A DNA stretch of 64,000 nucleotides from Wenxinia marina DSM 24838 (GCF_000379485.1 NZ_KB902313.1:1-64000); one strand, 5' to 3'. Shown: positions 35,435 through 45,315, counted from the stretch's first letter. Numbers and translations are program-made. Notes: generated by a model not told the origin, from the sequence alone.

Positions 35435-37545
35435 CCGCCGGGCCGGGCGATCGGGCGGATCGCGGCGGGCGCGGCGGGGCCACCCGGCGCGGCGGGCTCG
35501 GGCGTCACCGCCTCGATCGGGGCCCCAGTCTCGACCGGCGACTCCGATCCGGGCCGCGCGACGGGCCGCACCACGGGCGGCGCCCCGGTCAGCAGCGCGG
35601 CGAAGCGGACAGGGCCGCCCGGATCGGTGCCAAGGCGGGCGCGGTAGATCGGGATCGCCTCGGTCACGCGCATCACGTAGTTCCGCGTCTCGTCGAACGG
35701 GATCGACTCGATCCAGTCGATCACGTCGGCCTCGCGCCGGGGATCGCCCCGCTCGCCCATCCAGGTCATCGGTCGGCCGGGGCCGGCGTTGTAGCCGGCG
35801 GCGATCAGGACGGGGCTGTCGCCGAACCTCTCCTGCAGCATCTGCAGGTAGCGCGTCCCGAGCGCCGCGTTGTAGGCCCAGTCCGAGGTGAGACGCGCCC
35901 GCGAGTAGGGCAGGCCGAGGTCGCGCGAGACGTCCTGCGCGGTGCCCGGCATCAGCTGCATCAGCCCCAGGGCGCCGACGGGCGAGCCGACCCCCTCGTT
36001 GAACTCGCTCTCCTGCCGGGCGATGGCGAGCGCGAGCGGCGTCTCGACCGGCCAGTCGCGGTCGGCCATCGCGTGCAGCGGGTGGTAGATCGCGGGGATC
36101 AGGATGTTCCGCCGGACCGCGATCTTGCCGACGAGGAGCGACAGCCACGTCTCGTCCCGTTCGGCCAGCCAGGCGCCGAGGGCGGCGACCTCGTCCTCGG
36201 GCAGGGTCTCGGCCAGCGCCACGATGAACAGCACCGCCGCGCCGCGGTCCCCGCCGTCGAGGAGCATCGTCGCCGCCTCGCCCAGCGGCTGCGACGGGAA
36301 GGCGGCGGCGCGCCAGTCGGGCGTTTCGTGCTGGTCGGCCAGGGCCGGGTCCAGCGGCACGCCGAGCCGGTCCGCGGCGAGGAGGCCGTAGAAGGAGGTC
36401 TGGTAGTCGGCCCCCTGCGCATAGGCCGCCTCGGCCGCGGCGACGTCGCCCTGCGCCTCGTAGGCGCGCCCGCGCCAGTAATGCGCCCGGCCGAGCGAGA
36501 TCGGCCCCTCGACCGCGGCCGCCATCCGGTCGAAGTGGAACAATGCCGCCTCCGGCCCGTCCAGACGGGTGAGGGCGATGTAGCCGGCCAGCCACTCGAG
36601 GTCGGCGTAGAAGTCCCCCTCCGTCAGCCAGTGCCGCGAGGCGAGGTCGTAGGCCTCCTGCGGGCGCCCCTCGCGCATCAGCCACCGGGCGAGCCGTGCC
36701 CGCCAGCTGGCCCAGCGGAACGGCTGGCCGAGGCTTTCGGCAGAGCCCGTCCGCTCGCTCAGCAGGGCGATGGCGTCGGTGTAGTCGCCGCCGTTCGCGA
36801 GGCGGTTGAAGCGGTCGTAGGCGAGGCCGGGATGACCGGAGAGGGGCTCGGGCACGGCCTCCGCGAGGTCGTCCGCGTTCCGGTCGCCCCGGATCAGCGC
36901 GGTGCGCGCCCGTGTCAGGGCCTGGTCGCCCTCGGGCAGCAGGTCCATCAGGCCCGCCGCGTCAGAGGTGCGCCAGCGCCACAGCATCGCCTCGGCACGG
37001 GCGGCGTGGTACGGCTCCAGCAGCTCGCCGAACGCGGCGAGTATCGCGGTCTGGCCGGCGCGGTCGAGGCCCAGGGTGAGCCAGGCCTCGATCACCGCCG
37101 CCTCCGCCTCCTCGCCGCGGCCGAGCTCCTCCAGCGCGCGGGCGCGCATCACGACGCCGCGGCCGGTCTGCGGGGCCTGCTCCTCGAAGTAGGCGACGAC
37201 GGCGGCGGGATCGGCGTCCGCCGGGATCGCCGCCTCGCCCGCCTCGCGCAGTCCGTCGAGGCCGGGCCAATCGGCGTGGGTGGCGGCGAAGTCCGTGTAT
37301 TCCTCGAACGTGCCGGCGCCGGCCCGCAGCCTCTCCCACGTCACGAGGTCGCGGGCGGTCTGCCCCATCGGCGCGGCGAGGAGGTCGGCGCTGTCCCAGC
37401 TCTGGTCCTCCATCGCGGCGATGACGGTCGCGAACGAGCGCGCCTCCGGCCGCAGGTCGGCGGCGGCCGGCTCCTCCTGCGCGAGGGCGGGCGCGACGGT
37501 GCACGCGACTGCGAGGAGGGCGGCGGCGAGACGGAAAAATGTCAC
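35431..37545 (-). CDS. Soluble lytic murein transglycosylase (Slt70-type)
   Basis: A 704-residue periplasmic enzyme with a signal peptide (about 1-22, to PALA). A helical superhelix domain (about 40-420) is followed by the catalytic domain with the glutamate in IARQESEFN, GALGLMQLMPGTAQD, and YNAGPG. It cleaves peptidoglycan with formation of anhydromuropeptides. The tail is Pro/Ala-rich. The start is a GTG with an AGGAG ribosome site, chosen because it gives a signal peptide. Divergent from dapA. Confidence 0.93.
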   Translation of the reverse strand: MTFFRLAAALLAVACTVAPALAQEEPAAADLRPEARSFATVIAAMEDQSWDSADLLAAPMGQTARDLVTWERLRAGAGTFEEYTDFAATHADWPGLDGLREAGEAAIPADADPAAVVAYFEEQAPQTGRGVVMRARALEELGRGEEAEAAVIEAWLTLGLDRAGQTAILAAFGELLEPYHAARAEAMLWRWRTSDAAGLMDLLPEGDQALTRARTALIRGDRNADDLAEAVPEPLSGHPGLAYDRFNRLANGGDYTDAIALLSERTGSAESLGQPFRWASWRARLARWLMREGRPQEAYDLASRHWLTEGDFYADLEWLAGYIALTRLDGPEAALFHFDRMAAAVEGPISLGRAHYWRGRAYEAQGDVAAAEAAYAQGADYQTSFYGLLAADRLGVPLDPALADQHETPDWRAAAFPSQPLGEAATMLLDGGDRGAAVLFIVALAETLPEDEVAALGAWLAERDETWLSLLVGKIAVRRNILIPAIYHPLHAMADRDWPVETPLALAIARQESEFNEGVGSPVGALGLMQLMPGTAQDVSRDLGLPYSRARLTSDWAYNAALGTRYLQMLQERFGDSPVLIAAGYNAGPGRPMTWMGERGDPRREADVIDWIESIPFDETRNYVMRVTEAIPIYRARLGTDPGGPVRFAALLTGAPPVVRPVARPGSESPVETGAPIEAVTPEPAAPGGPAAPAAIRPIARPGG

Positions 37546-37636
37546 GATATTGCGGCTCCTTGGACGGCCAGCGGAGTCGGATGGCAGCGACGGCGAAGAG
37601 CCTAGCGCCCGTGCGCGCGGGACGAAACACACAAAC

Positions 37637-37665
37637 TTGGCAACAGGCGCAAACCCGACTAGGTT
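37637..37665 (+). promoter_or_regulatory. Candidate sigma-70 promoter for dapA
   Basis: TTGGCA (37637-37642) and TAGGTT (37660-37665) are separated by 17 bp, an optimal spacing, and the -10 element lies 51 bp upstream of the dapA ATG. Both hexamers match the consensus only partly, so this is a moderate candidate. Confidence 0.35.
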
Positions 37666-37716
37666 CCGCCCGCTTTTCGGGGCCTGTCGCCCCGGCGTCA
37701 TCAAAGGAAGCGTGTC

Positions 37717-38589
37717 ATGATCAAGGGGTCCATTCCCGCCCTCGTCACGCCGTTCGCGAACGGCGAGCTCGATCTGGACACGCTGAAGAAGCTCGTCGAC
37801 TGGCACGTCGCCGAGGGCAGCCACGGCCTGGTCCCCGTCGGCACCACGGGCGAAAGCCCGACCCTGACGCACGAGGAGCATGACCGGGTCGTCGCGACCG
37901 TGGTCGAGCAGGCCGCGGGGCGGATCCCGGTGATCGCCGGCGCCGGGTCGAACAACACGGCCGAGACGATCCGCCTCGTCGACGCGGCCAAGGCCGCCGG
38001 CGCGGACGCGGCCCTCGTCGTCACGCCCTACTACAACCGCCCCACCCAGCGCGGCCTGATCGCGCACTTCACCGCCGCCGCCGACCGCGGGCTGCCGATC
38101 ATCATCTACAACATCCCCGGCCGCTCCTGCGTGGACATGACGCCCGACACGATGGGCGAGCTGGCGAAGCATCCCAACATCGTCGGCGTCAAGGACGCCA
38201 CCGGCGACCTCAGCCGGGTGTCCAGGCAGCGGATCACCTGCGGCACCGACTTCTGGCAGATCTCGGGCGAGGACCCGACCGCGGTCGGGTTCAACGCGCA
38301 GGGCGGTATCGGCTGCATCAGCGTGACCGCGAACGTCGCGCCGAGTCTTTGCGCGCAGCTGCAGGAGGCGACGCTGGCCGGCGACTACCGCGCCGCGCTG
38401 GAAGTCCAGGACCGCCTGATGCCGCTGCACCTGGCGATCTTCACCGAGCCGGGGCTGGTGGGCGTGAAATACGCGATGCACATGCTCGGCCTCTGCCGCG
38501 ACGAGGTGCGCCTGCCGCTGGTGCCGCTGTCCGAAGGGACGCGCCTGGCGGTCAAGGATGCGCTTAAATACGCCGGCCTGCTGGACTGA
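37717..38589 (+). CDS. dapA: 4-hydroxy-tetrahydrodipicolinate synthase
   Basis: Condenses pyruvate and aspartate semialdehyde at the start of DAP/lysine synthesis. The 290 residues show GTTGESPTL, Tyr131 in IIYNIPGRS and the Schiff-base lysine Lys159 in VGVKDATGD. Works with dapB (28.9 kb). It is divergent from the murein transglycosylase across a 171-bp gap. Confidence 0.97.
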   Translation: MIKGSIPALVTPFANGELDLDTLKKLVDWHVAEGSHGLVPVGTTGESPTLTHEEHDRVVATVVEQAAGRIPVIAGAGSNNTAETIRLVDAAKAAGADAALVVTPYYNRPTQRGLIAHFTAAADRGLPIIIYNIPGRSCVDMTPDTMGELAKHPNIVGVKDATGDLSRVSRQRITCGTDFWQISGEDPTAVGFNAQGGIGCISVTANVAPSLCAQLQEATLAGDYRAALEVQDRLMPLHLAIFTEPGLVGVKYAMHMLGLCRDEVRLPLVPLSEGTRLAVKDALKYAGLLD

Positions 38590-38677
38590 CTCGCCTCTGC
38601 CACAATCCGGCCCGCTGAACGCCCCACCCTGCGCCTAGGTCCGCGTCCAACAAGAGACGCGAGCGAGGAGGCGCAGG

Positions 38678-39430
38678 ATGGAGCAGACCCCGATCACCCG
38701 GTTCGGCACGCAGGACGCGATCCTGGTGGCGCGGTCGCAGCGCGACGTCGCCCGCGCCATCGCCGCCCTGCTGACCTTCTCGGCCGAGCCGGACGCGCCG
38801 CCGCGCGCTGGCCTCGTCGGCCGGCTGCTGGGCCGACGCCGTGCGGCCGCGCCGCAGGCGCGCGCCCTGCCGACCTACACCTTCCGCGCGGTCACGCCGG
38901 CCGAGGCCGATCTGCCGCTGATCGGCTGGCGCCTCGCCGACGGGCGCACCGCCGAGGCGGACGAGACGATCCGCCTCTCGACCCCGGTCGCCGCGCCGGA
39001 CTGGACGCTGGTCGAGACCTGCGAGACCGTGCATGGCATCTCGATGACGGCGCTCGGCCTGTCGGCGCACCTGCCGGGCAGCGAGGCGTTGTACCTGCGG
39101 CGCACCATCGGCAAGGGCGGGCCGCGGCAGGCGGCCTTCCACGTCTACCGCGAGGCCGAGGCGGTGCGCCGCATCGCCTGCACCGCAATCTGGGCCGACG
39201 GCAGGCCGGCGTCGGAATGGTGGGAGCGGATCGCCGACGGCGCGCCGACCGCTTACGAGCCGGCGGGGCTGATGACCGAGGGCGCGTTCGGCGCCGACCA
39301 TTTCGGCGAGGCCGGCATCGAGGCGATCCTCGGCCGGCTCGGCCTGTCGCTGGACACGCTGCTCGGCCCCCGCGCCCGCCGCGACGCGCACGCCTTCGAA
39401 CGCGCGGCCGAGGTGCCCGCCGCGGCCTGA
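38678..39430 (+). CDS. Hypothetical protein, no family recognised
   Basis: A 250-residue cytoplasmic protein starting MEQTPITRFGTQDAILVARSQ, with GGAGG-type ribosome site (GAGGAGGCGCAGG) just upstream. No signal peptide or membrane helix. Noted stretches are RLLGRRRAAAPQARALP, an RLSTPVAAPDWTLVETCETVHGI segment with one cysteine, WADGRPASEWWERIADG, and a helical end. It looks like a real GC-rich gene (strong third-position bias, good start) and is separated from dapA by 88 bp. Function unknown. Confidence 0.65.
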   Translation: MEQTPITRFGTQDAILVARSQRDVARAIAALLTFSAEPDAPPRAGLVGRLLGRRRAAAPQARALPTYTFRAVTPAEADLPLIGWRLADGRTAEADETIRLSTPVAAPDWTLVETCETVHGISMTALGLSAHLPGSEALYLRRTIGKGGPRQAAFHVYREAEAVRRIACTAIWADGRPASEWWERIADGAPTAYEPAGLMTEGAFGADHFGEAGIEAILGRLGLSLDTLLGPRARRDAHAFERAAEVPAAA

Positions 39431-39433
39431 CCT

Positions 39434-40624
39434 TCAGTCAGCGGACGCCACCTCGGCGATCGCCTTCGCCAGCACCGGCACGGTGTCCTGGTTCAGGCCC
39501 GCAATGTTGATGCGGCTGTCGCCGACCATGTAGACGCCGTGATCCTTGCGCAGCACCTCCACCTGCTCGGGCGTGAGGCCGAGGCGCGAGAACATGCCGC
39601 GGTGGCGCGCGATGAAGTCGAACCGGTCGGAGTTGGTCAGCCGCCGCAGCTCGTCCGCGAGCGCCTGGCGCAGGCCCAGCATGGTATTGCGCACCTCCTC
39701 CAGCTCGCTCTCCCAGTCGGCGCGCAGGTCGGCGTCGGTCAGGATCTCGGTCACCACGCGGGCGCCGTGGTCGGGCGGGAAGGAGTAGTTCTGGCGGTTC
39801 AGGAAGGCGAGCGTCCCTTGCGCGACCTTCGCCTGCGCGGCGTCCCGCGCGACGGCCATCAGCAGGCCGGTCCGCTCGCGGTAGATGCCGAAGTTCTTGG
39901 AGCAGGAGGCGGCGATCAGGCACTCCTCCATCGCGCCCGCGACCGCGCGGGTGCCCGTCGCGTCGGCGCCGAGGCCGTCGCCGAAGCCCTGGTAGGCGAT
40001 GTCGATCAGCGGCACCGCGCCGGCGGCCCTTACCGCCGCGATGGTCTGCTGCCACTGGTCGGCGGTGAGGTTCGCGCCGGTCGGGTTGTGGCAGCAGCCG
40101 TGCAGCAGGACGACGTCGCCGGCGGCCACGCCCCTCAGGTCGGCGAGCATGCCGTCGAAATCGACGCCGCCCGTCGCCTCGTCGAAGTAGCGGTACTCGG
40201 CGGACGGCATGCCGAGGTATTTGATGATGGACGGATGGTTCGGCCAGGTCGGGTTGGACAGCCAGACCGTGGCGGAGGGCGCGGCAAGGCGGATCAGCTC
40301 CAGCGCCTGCCGGATCGCGCCGGTGCCGCCCGGGGTGGCGACGGCGGCGACGCGGTCGCGCGGGACGGCGTCGCCGAGGACGAGGCCGATCATCGCGTCG
40401 GCGAAGGCCGGTTCGCCGGCGAGGCCGGTATAGGCCTTCGTCTCCTGGCTGGACCAGATGCGCCGCTCGGCCTCCTTCACGGCGCGCATGACCGGCGTGT
40501 TGCCGGTGGGGTCCTTGTAGACGCCGACGCCGAGGTCGATCTTGTCGTCCCGCGGGTCGGCGCGATACGCGCCCATCAGGGCGAGGATCTTGTCGGCGGG
40601 CTGTTCCTTCAGCGCTTCCAGCAT
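39434..40624 (-). CDS. Aromatic/aspartate aminotransferase (class I)
   Basis: A 396-residue PLP enzyme of the AspC/TyrB group: ADPRDDKIDLGVGVYKDPTGNTPVM at the start, GCCHNPTGANLT, the PLP lysine in SCSKNFGIYRERTG, and a C-terminal DSRINIAGLN. Family members transaminate aspartate and aromatic amino acids; preference cannot be told. It starts 2 bp after the sseA stop, so they form one unit. Confidence 0.9.
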   Translation of the reverse strand: MLEALKEQPADKILALMGAYRADPRDDKIDLGVGVYKDPTGNTPVMRAVKEAERRIWSSQETKAYTGLAGEPAFADAMIGLVLGDAVPRDRVAAVATPGGTGAIRQALELIRLAAPSATVWLSNPTWPNHPSIIKYLGMPSAEYRYFDEATGGVDFDGMLADLRGVAAGDVVLLHGCCHNPTGANLTADQWQQTIAAVRAAGAVPLIDIAYQGFGDGLGADATGTRAVAGAMEECLIAASCSKNFGIYRERTGLLMAVARDAAQAKVAQGTLAFLNRQNYSFPPDHGARVVTEILTDADLRADWESELEEVRNTMLGLRQALADELRRLTNSDRFDFIARHRGMFSRLGLTPEQVEVLRKDHGVYMVGDSRINIAGLNQDTVPVLAKAIAEVASAD

Positions 40625-40626
40625 TC

Positions 40627-41493
40627 TCAGGCGTCTCCGGTGGCGATCGGCAGGTCGGCGTACATGCCCCATTCGGACCACGAGCCGTCGTAGAGGGAAT
40701 GATCGGTCTTTCCGATCCGGGTCAGGGCGAGCGACAGCACGGCCGCCGTCACGCCCGAGCCGCAGGTGGTGATGGCGGGCTTGGACAGATCCAGGCCCGC
40801 GGCCTCGAACACGGCGCGCAGCTCGGCCGGCGGCTTCATCGTGCCGTCCTCGTGCAGCAAGGTGACGAAGGGCACGTTGCGCGCGCCCGGAATGTGGCCC
40901 GAGCGCAGGCCCGGCCGTGGCTCGGCCGCCTCGCCGCGAAACCGGGCGGCGGCGCGGGCGTCGATGATCTCGTGCGTGCCGAGCTTGGAGGCGCGGGCGA
41001 CCTCGGTCACGTCGCGCACCATCTGGTTCTGCCGGGCGACGGTCATGTGGCGGTCGCGGATCTGCGGCGGCGCGCCCGTGACCTCGCGCCCCTCGGCCCG
41101 CCATTTGGGCAGGCCGCCGTCGAGCACGGCCACGTTGCGTTGGCCCATCAACTGGAACAGCCACCAGACGCGGGCGGCGCTGAACAGCCCGGCGCCGTCG
41201 TAGACGACGACCTGGTGGCCGTCGCCGACGCCCATCGCGCGGACGCGGGACATGAACTTCTCGACCGGCGGCACCATGTGCGGCAGCTCGGACCGGTTAT
41301 CGCTGACGTCGTCGATGTCGAAGAAGCGGGCGCCGGGGATGTGCGCGGACGCGAACTCGGCCTTCGCGTCGCGGCCGGCGTCCGGCAGGTACCACGAGGC
41401 GTCGAGGATCCGCAGGTCGGGGTCGCCGAGATGGTCGGCGAGCCAGCCGGTCGAGACGAGCGTTCGGGGATCGTCGGCGGTGTCGGCCATCAT
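40627..41493 (-). CDS. sseA: 3-mercaptopyruvate sulfurtransferase
   Basis: A 288-residue tandem rhodanese. The first domain is inactive and the second has the catalytic Cys244 in TTCGSGVTA, the mercaptopyruvate-type loop (rather than the thiosulfate-type). It transfers sulphur from 3-mercaptopyruvate. The start was placed at the first of two ATGs (41493); a longer in-frame reading goes into the asparaginase stop. It is 65 bp downstream of the asparaginase gene and ends 2 bp before the aminotransferase. Confidence 0.92.
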   Translation of the reverse strand: MMADTADDPRTLVSTGWLADHLGDPDLRILDASWYLPDAGRDAKAEFASAHIPGARFFDIDDVSDNRSELPHMVPPVEKFMSRVRAMGVGDGHQVVVYDGAGLFSAARVWWLFQLMGQRNVAVLDGGLPKWRAEGREVTGAPPQIRDRHMTVARQNQMVRDVTEVARASKLGTHEIIDARAAARFRGEAAEPRPGLRSGHIPGARNVPFVTLLHEDGTMKPPAELRAVFEAAGLDLSKPAITTCGSGVTAAVLSLALTRIGKTDHSLYDGSWSEWGMYADLPIATGDA

Positions 41494-41558
41494 GCACACC
41501 CGCGGCTTTCGGTCGCCGTGGTCCCTAGCGTGACGCCCGTGGGGGCGCAAGGTGGCCG

Positions 41559-42509
41559 TCAGAGGCTCGCCTCGCCGCACAGCGGCCTGGCGAGCATCGC
41601 GTGCCGGTCCTCGGGGCCCAGGTCGCGGGACAGGACGTGGGCGAGTTTCGCATAGGCCGCTTCGACACTCATGTCGGCGCCGTCGGCGACGCCCGCCTCG
41701 ACCAGCAACGCCCCGGCGGCGTAGGTGCCGAGCGCCAGCCGCCCCTGCGGCGCCTGGCTGACCGCGATCACCGGCTTGCCGGCGGCGCGGGCGGCCATGA
41801 GGCCGTCCCGCAGCTGCGGCAGGTCCGGCACGGTGCCCGAGCCGTAGCAGCGCAGCACCAGCCCGTCACAGAGCTCCAGCGCCGCGGCGACGAGGCGGCC
41901 GGAGACGCCGGGGGCCATGGTGAGGATGCCGATCTCCGGGGCGCGGTAGGGGTGGAGGGTGAGTTTCGGGCCAGACACGCGCGGCGGGCGAGCCTCGTCC
42001 GCGGCGGTGAAGGCGTCGTCGGCGCTGGAGTGGCTCTTGCGGACGCGCGCGCCATGGAGCCGCCGGCCGGCGAACTGCACCCACACGCCCGGCGGCGCGA
42101 GGAGGGCGGTGTCGAGCGCGTCGCTGAGGTTGCGGGGTCCGTCGCTGCCCGTCTCGCCCAGCGGCCGCATCGCGCCAGTGACGATCACCGGCCGCGCCAG
42201 TCCCTCCAGCGCGAAGGCGAGCGCGGCGGCGGTGTGCGCCAGCGTGTCGGTGCCGTGGGTGACGACGAAGCCCTTCGCGGCGTCGTGCCGTGCGGCGATG
42301 GCCTCCGCGATCCGGGTCCAGTCGGCCGGGGTCGCGTTCGCGCTGTCGATCAGCGGGTCGAGGCGGGCGATCTCCACCTCGGCGCGCAGCTCGTGTCGTG
42401 CGATCAGCCTGGCGACCTCGGCCTCCACCAGCCCCGCCTTCGGCGCATAGCCCCGCGGCGTCCGGGCCATGCCGATCGTCCCGCCGGTATGGATGAGGCA
42501 CAGGTCCAT
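41559..42509 (-). CDS. Asparaginase family protein
   Basis: A 316-residue L-asparaginase/glutaminase fold protein. The first nucleophile motif is HTGGTIGM near residue 8, the second HGTDTLAHTAAAL near 85. No signal peptide, so a cytoplasmic type. It converts asparagine to aspartate and ammonia, or acts on a related amide. The gene is followed by sseA and the aminotransferase. The 1151-bp gap upstream holds tandem repeats. Confidence 0.9.
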   Translation of the reverse strand: MDLCLIHTGGTIGMARTPRGYAPKAGLVEAEVARLIARHELRAEVEIARLDPLIDSANATPADWTRIAEAIAARHDAAKGFVVTHGTDTLAHTAAALAFALEGLARPVIVTGAMRPLGETGSDGPRNLSDALDTALLAPPGVWVQFAGRRLHGARVRKSHSSADDAFTAADEARPPRVSGPKLTLHPYRAPEIGILTMAPGVSGRLVAAALELCDGLVLRCYGSGTVPDLPQLRDGLMAARAAGKPVIAVSQAPQGRLALGTYAAGALLVEAGVADGADMSVEAAYAKLAHVLSRDLGPEDRHAMLARPLCGEASL

Positions 42510-42597
42510 GTCGCTCCCCTGCGCGGAGGGTGGCAGAGGTGGAGGGGGATGTCATGGGGGGGCGTTCCGAAGGGGGGGTGTGCTTTCCCGCGGGGGA

Positions 42598-43488
42598 AGA
42601 GCAACCCGTCCCGGGCCTGACCCGGGACCCCAGCGCGAGAACAGCTCGCCCACTTCTGCAAGGCCCCGGGTCAAGCCCGGGGCGGGTGACACGGAGACGA
42701 CGGAGGGCGGCGTCTGGCCGCGGTCGGACGCTCCGACGATGCGGTGGGGGCCCTTCATCCCGCGGGGTAAAAGCAAACCCGTCCCGGGCCTGACCCGGGA
42801 CCCCAGCGCGAGAACAGCTCGCCCCACTTCTGCAAGGCCCCGGGTCAAGCCCGGGGCGGGTGACAAGGAGACGACGGAGGGCGGCGTCTGGCCGCGGTCG
42901 GACGCTCCGACGATGCGGTGGGGGCCCTCTATCCCGCGTTGCCCGGACGACCTCCAGCGTCTCGCAGGGGGCGAGGAAGCGGCTGGCCGGGGGGCGGCCA
43001 GACGCTGCCCGGGCCGCTTGCGCGGCTGTTTCCGGGCGGGGGAAGAGCAACCCGTCCCGGGCCTGACCCGGGACCCCGGCGCGAGAACAGCTCGCCCGCT
43101 TCTGCAAGGCCCGGGTCAAGCCCGAGGCGGGTGACAAGGAGACGACGGAGGGCGGCGTCTGGCCGCGGTCGGACGCTCCGACGATGCGCTGGGGCCCTTC
43201 ATTCCGCGGGGCGAAAGCAACCCGCCCCCGGGCCTGACCCGGGACCCCAGCGCGAGAATAGCTCGCCCGCTTCTGCAAGGCCCCGGGTCAAGCCCGGGGC
43301 GGGTGACACGGAGACGACGGAGGGCGGCGTCTGGCCGCGGTCGGACGCTCCGACGATGCGGTGGGGGCTCTTTATCCCGCGTTCCCCCGGACGACCTCCA
43401 GCGTCTCGCAGGGGGTGAGGAAGCGTCTGGCCGGGGGGCGGCCAGACGCTGCCCGGGCCGCTTGTGCGGCTGATTCCGGGCGGGGGGA
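42598..43488. repeat. Tandem GC-rich repeat array (two ~446-bp superunits)
   Basis: The 1151-bp gap 42510-43660 has no credible gene. It holds a nested array: a B element (CCCGTCCCGGGCCTGACCCG and onwards, ending in a CGGGTCAAGCCCGGGGCGGG palindrome half) begins at 42605, 42778, 43051 and 43221, each followed by an A element (GGCGTCTGGCCGCGGTCGGACGCTCC-like hairpin). After the second and fourth A comes a C element with a long hairpin (GCGTCTGGCC paired with GGCCAGACGC). So B-A-B-A-C is present twice, 446 bp apart. ORFs read through it are artefacts of the repeats. Confidence 0.9.
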
Positions 43489-43660
43489 GGGATTGCATGA
43501 TGGGGCGCGACCCGCCGGTGGCGGGCGTGGTGGGTTGCACCCACCCTACGGGGCGGCGATGTCGCCTTTCGCGGGGGTGTCCCGTGATCGGTCGACGCCG
43601 GGGGTCTGGCCCCCTCCCCGGGCCGCCGCTAGGGTCGCGCCCACCGTCCGTCCGAAGATC

Positions 43661-44107
43661 ATGATCCTCCAGCTCGCCCTCGGCACCGTCATGATGACGC
43701 TCACCCTGCTCGCCATCGGCGTCGGGTTCTGGGCCATCGAGCTGTGGCTGGCGCGGTCGCGGGACTGGCTGGTGCGGCCGCCGCACCGGCCGCGGCTGCT
43801 GGCGGCGCTGGGCGTGCTGGGGGCCTGGGTCATCGCCGAGATGACGGTCGCGGTCTGGGCCTGGGCGCTGCTGTTCCTGGCGCTCGGCCTGTTCGACCAC
43901 GTCGAGCCGGCGGTCTACTTCGCGCTCGTCGTCTTCACCACGCTCGGCTTCGGCGACATCATCCTCGGCCACGACGAATGGCGCCTGCTGTCCGGCCTCG
44001 CCGCCGCCAACGGCCTGCTCTCCTTCGGCGTGATGACCGCGCTGCTGGTCGAGGGCGTCCGGGGCATCCGGGTGGACCAGATGGCGGCGGACGAGGCGCG
44101 GCGGTGA
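43661..44107 (+). CDS. Ion-channel-type membrane protein (TTLGFGD filter)
   Basis: A 148-residue membrane protein with segments near 5-27, 44-70, 76-95 and 110-132. Between segments lies VVFTTLGFGDIILG, a potassium-channel-like selectivity filter (TLGFGD, close to TVGYGD). It is smaller than full channels and probably acts as a homotetramer, a two-TM style ion channel; the ion is not certain. The start follows the repeat-rich gap. Its stop overlaps the ycaQ-like GTG (GTGA). Confidence 0.85.
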   Translation: MILQLALGTVMMTLTLLAIGVGFWAIELWLARSRDWLVRPPHRPRLLAALGVLGAWVIAEMTVAVWAWALLFLALGLFDHVEPAVYFALVVFTTLGFGDIILGHDEWRLLSGLAAANGLLSFGVMTALLVEGVRGIRVDQMAADEARR

Positions 44108-45315
44108 GCCGGCCGGTCCTGTCCAACGCCCGCGCCCGGCGGTTGTTCATGGCGCGGCACGGTCTGCTGGTGCCGGAGGGCGGGCCGGGGCGCGGGGCGG
44201 ATCTGGCGCGGGTGATCGACGGCATCGGCTTCGTCCAGCTGGACAGCGTGAACACCGTCGCCCGGGCGCACGACATGATCCTGTGGGCGCGGCGCGGGCA
44301 GTACCGGCCGCGGGCGCTGGACCGGCTGCTCGCCGACCGCGCGCTGTTCGAGCAGATGACGCACGACGCCTCGGCCGTGCCGATGGCGCGCTATCCGCTG
44401 TTCCGGCACAAGTTCGCCCGCGACCGCGAGCGGCTGCCGGCGAAGCTGTCGCAGTGGCAGAGCCACGAGTTCCTGCACGAGACCGAGCGCGTGCTGGCCC
44501 AGATCGCCGAGCGCGGGCCCTGCACCACGTCCGAGGCCGGGCCCGAGGGCACCGCCGGCAAGGGCGGCGGCTGGTGGGACTGGCATCCCTCGCGGACCGC
44601 GCTGGAGTTCCTGTGGCGCACCGGGCAGATCGCGGTGACGCGGCGGGATGCGTTCCGCAAGGTCTACGACCTGACAGAGCGGGTTATCCCGGCGGAGGTC
44701 CTCGGCCAGCGCGTCGATTGCGTGGACGGGGCGATGGAATGGGCGCTGGACCGGCTGGGGTTCGGCACGCACAGCGACCTCGTCGCCTTCTCGATGATCC
44801 CGACCTACCCCGAGGGCCGCGCCTGGGCCGAGGCGGCGCTGGCGGACGGGCGGGTGGAGGAGATCGCGGTCGAGGGCGCGGACGGGCGGCTGAAACCGGC
44901 GCTGGCGCGCCCCGGTCTGCTGGACGAGGCGGCGGACCTGCCGGACCCGCCGGGGCGGGTGCGGGTGCTGTCGCCGTTCGATCCGATGCTGCGCGACCGG
45001 GCGCGGGCCGAGCGGCTGTTCGGCTTCGCCTACCGGATCGAGATCTTCGTGCCCGAGCCGAAGCGGCTGTACGGGTACTACGTCTTTCCGGTGTGGGAGG
45101 GCGACCGCGCGATCGGCCGGATCGACATGAAGCGCGCGGGAGGCACGCTGGCGGTGCGGGCGTTCTGGACCGAGCCGGGGGTCCGGCCCGGCCGGGGCCG
45201 GCTGGCGCGGCTGGCGGCGGAACTCGAGCGGATGGCACGGTTCGCGGGCTGCGACGGGGTGGCCTACGCCGACGGGTGGCTGCGGCAGGGGGACGGGCGA
45301 ATCCGAATTCCTTGA
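44104..45315 (+). CDS. YcaQ/AlkX-type winged-helix DNA glycosylase
   Basis: A 403-residue protein of the YcaQ/HTH_42 family, which unhooks DNA crosslinks and bulky alkyl lesions. The catalytic QxD motif is in GFVQLDSVNTVARAHD near residue 40, followed by winged-helix domains and a C-terminal beta part with RVLSPFDPMLRDRARAERLF and LYGYYVFPVW. Starts at a GTG overlapping the channel gene. Its TGA stop lies in the loop of a perfect stem-loop. Confidence 0.88.
   Translation: MSRPVLSNARARRLFMARHGLLVPEGGPGRGADLARVIDGIGFVQLDSVNTVARAHDMILWARRGQYRPRALDRLLADRALFEQMTHDASAVPMARYPLFRHKFARDRERLPAKLSQWQSHEFLHETERVLAQIAERGPCTTSEAGPEGTAGKGGGWWDWHPSRTALEFLWRTGQIAVTRRDAFRKVYDLTERVIPAEVLGQRVDCVDGAMEWALDRLGFGTHSDLVAFSMIPTYPEGRAWAEAALADGRVEEIAVEGADGRLKPALARPGLLDEAADLPDPPGRVRVLSPFDPMLRDRARAERLFGFAYRIEIFVPEPKRLYGYYVFPVWEGDRAIGRIDMKRAGGTLAVRAFWTEPGVRPGRGRLARLAAELERMARFAGCDGVAYADGWLRQGDGRIRIP

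Noticed and set aside
35164-37605. Plus-strand open frame of 813 codons
   Set aside because: Antisense to the lytic transglycosylase, whose minus-strand reading has a signal peptide and catalytic motif.
41866-43278. Long minus-strand frame through asparaginase and the repeat array
   Set aside because: The repeated words (RPRPDAALRR and similar) come from the A/B repeats, not from a protein.
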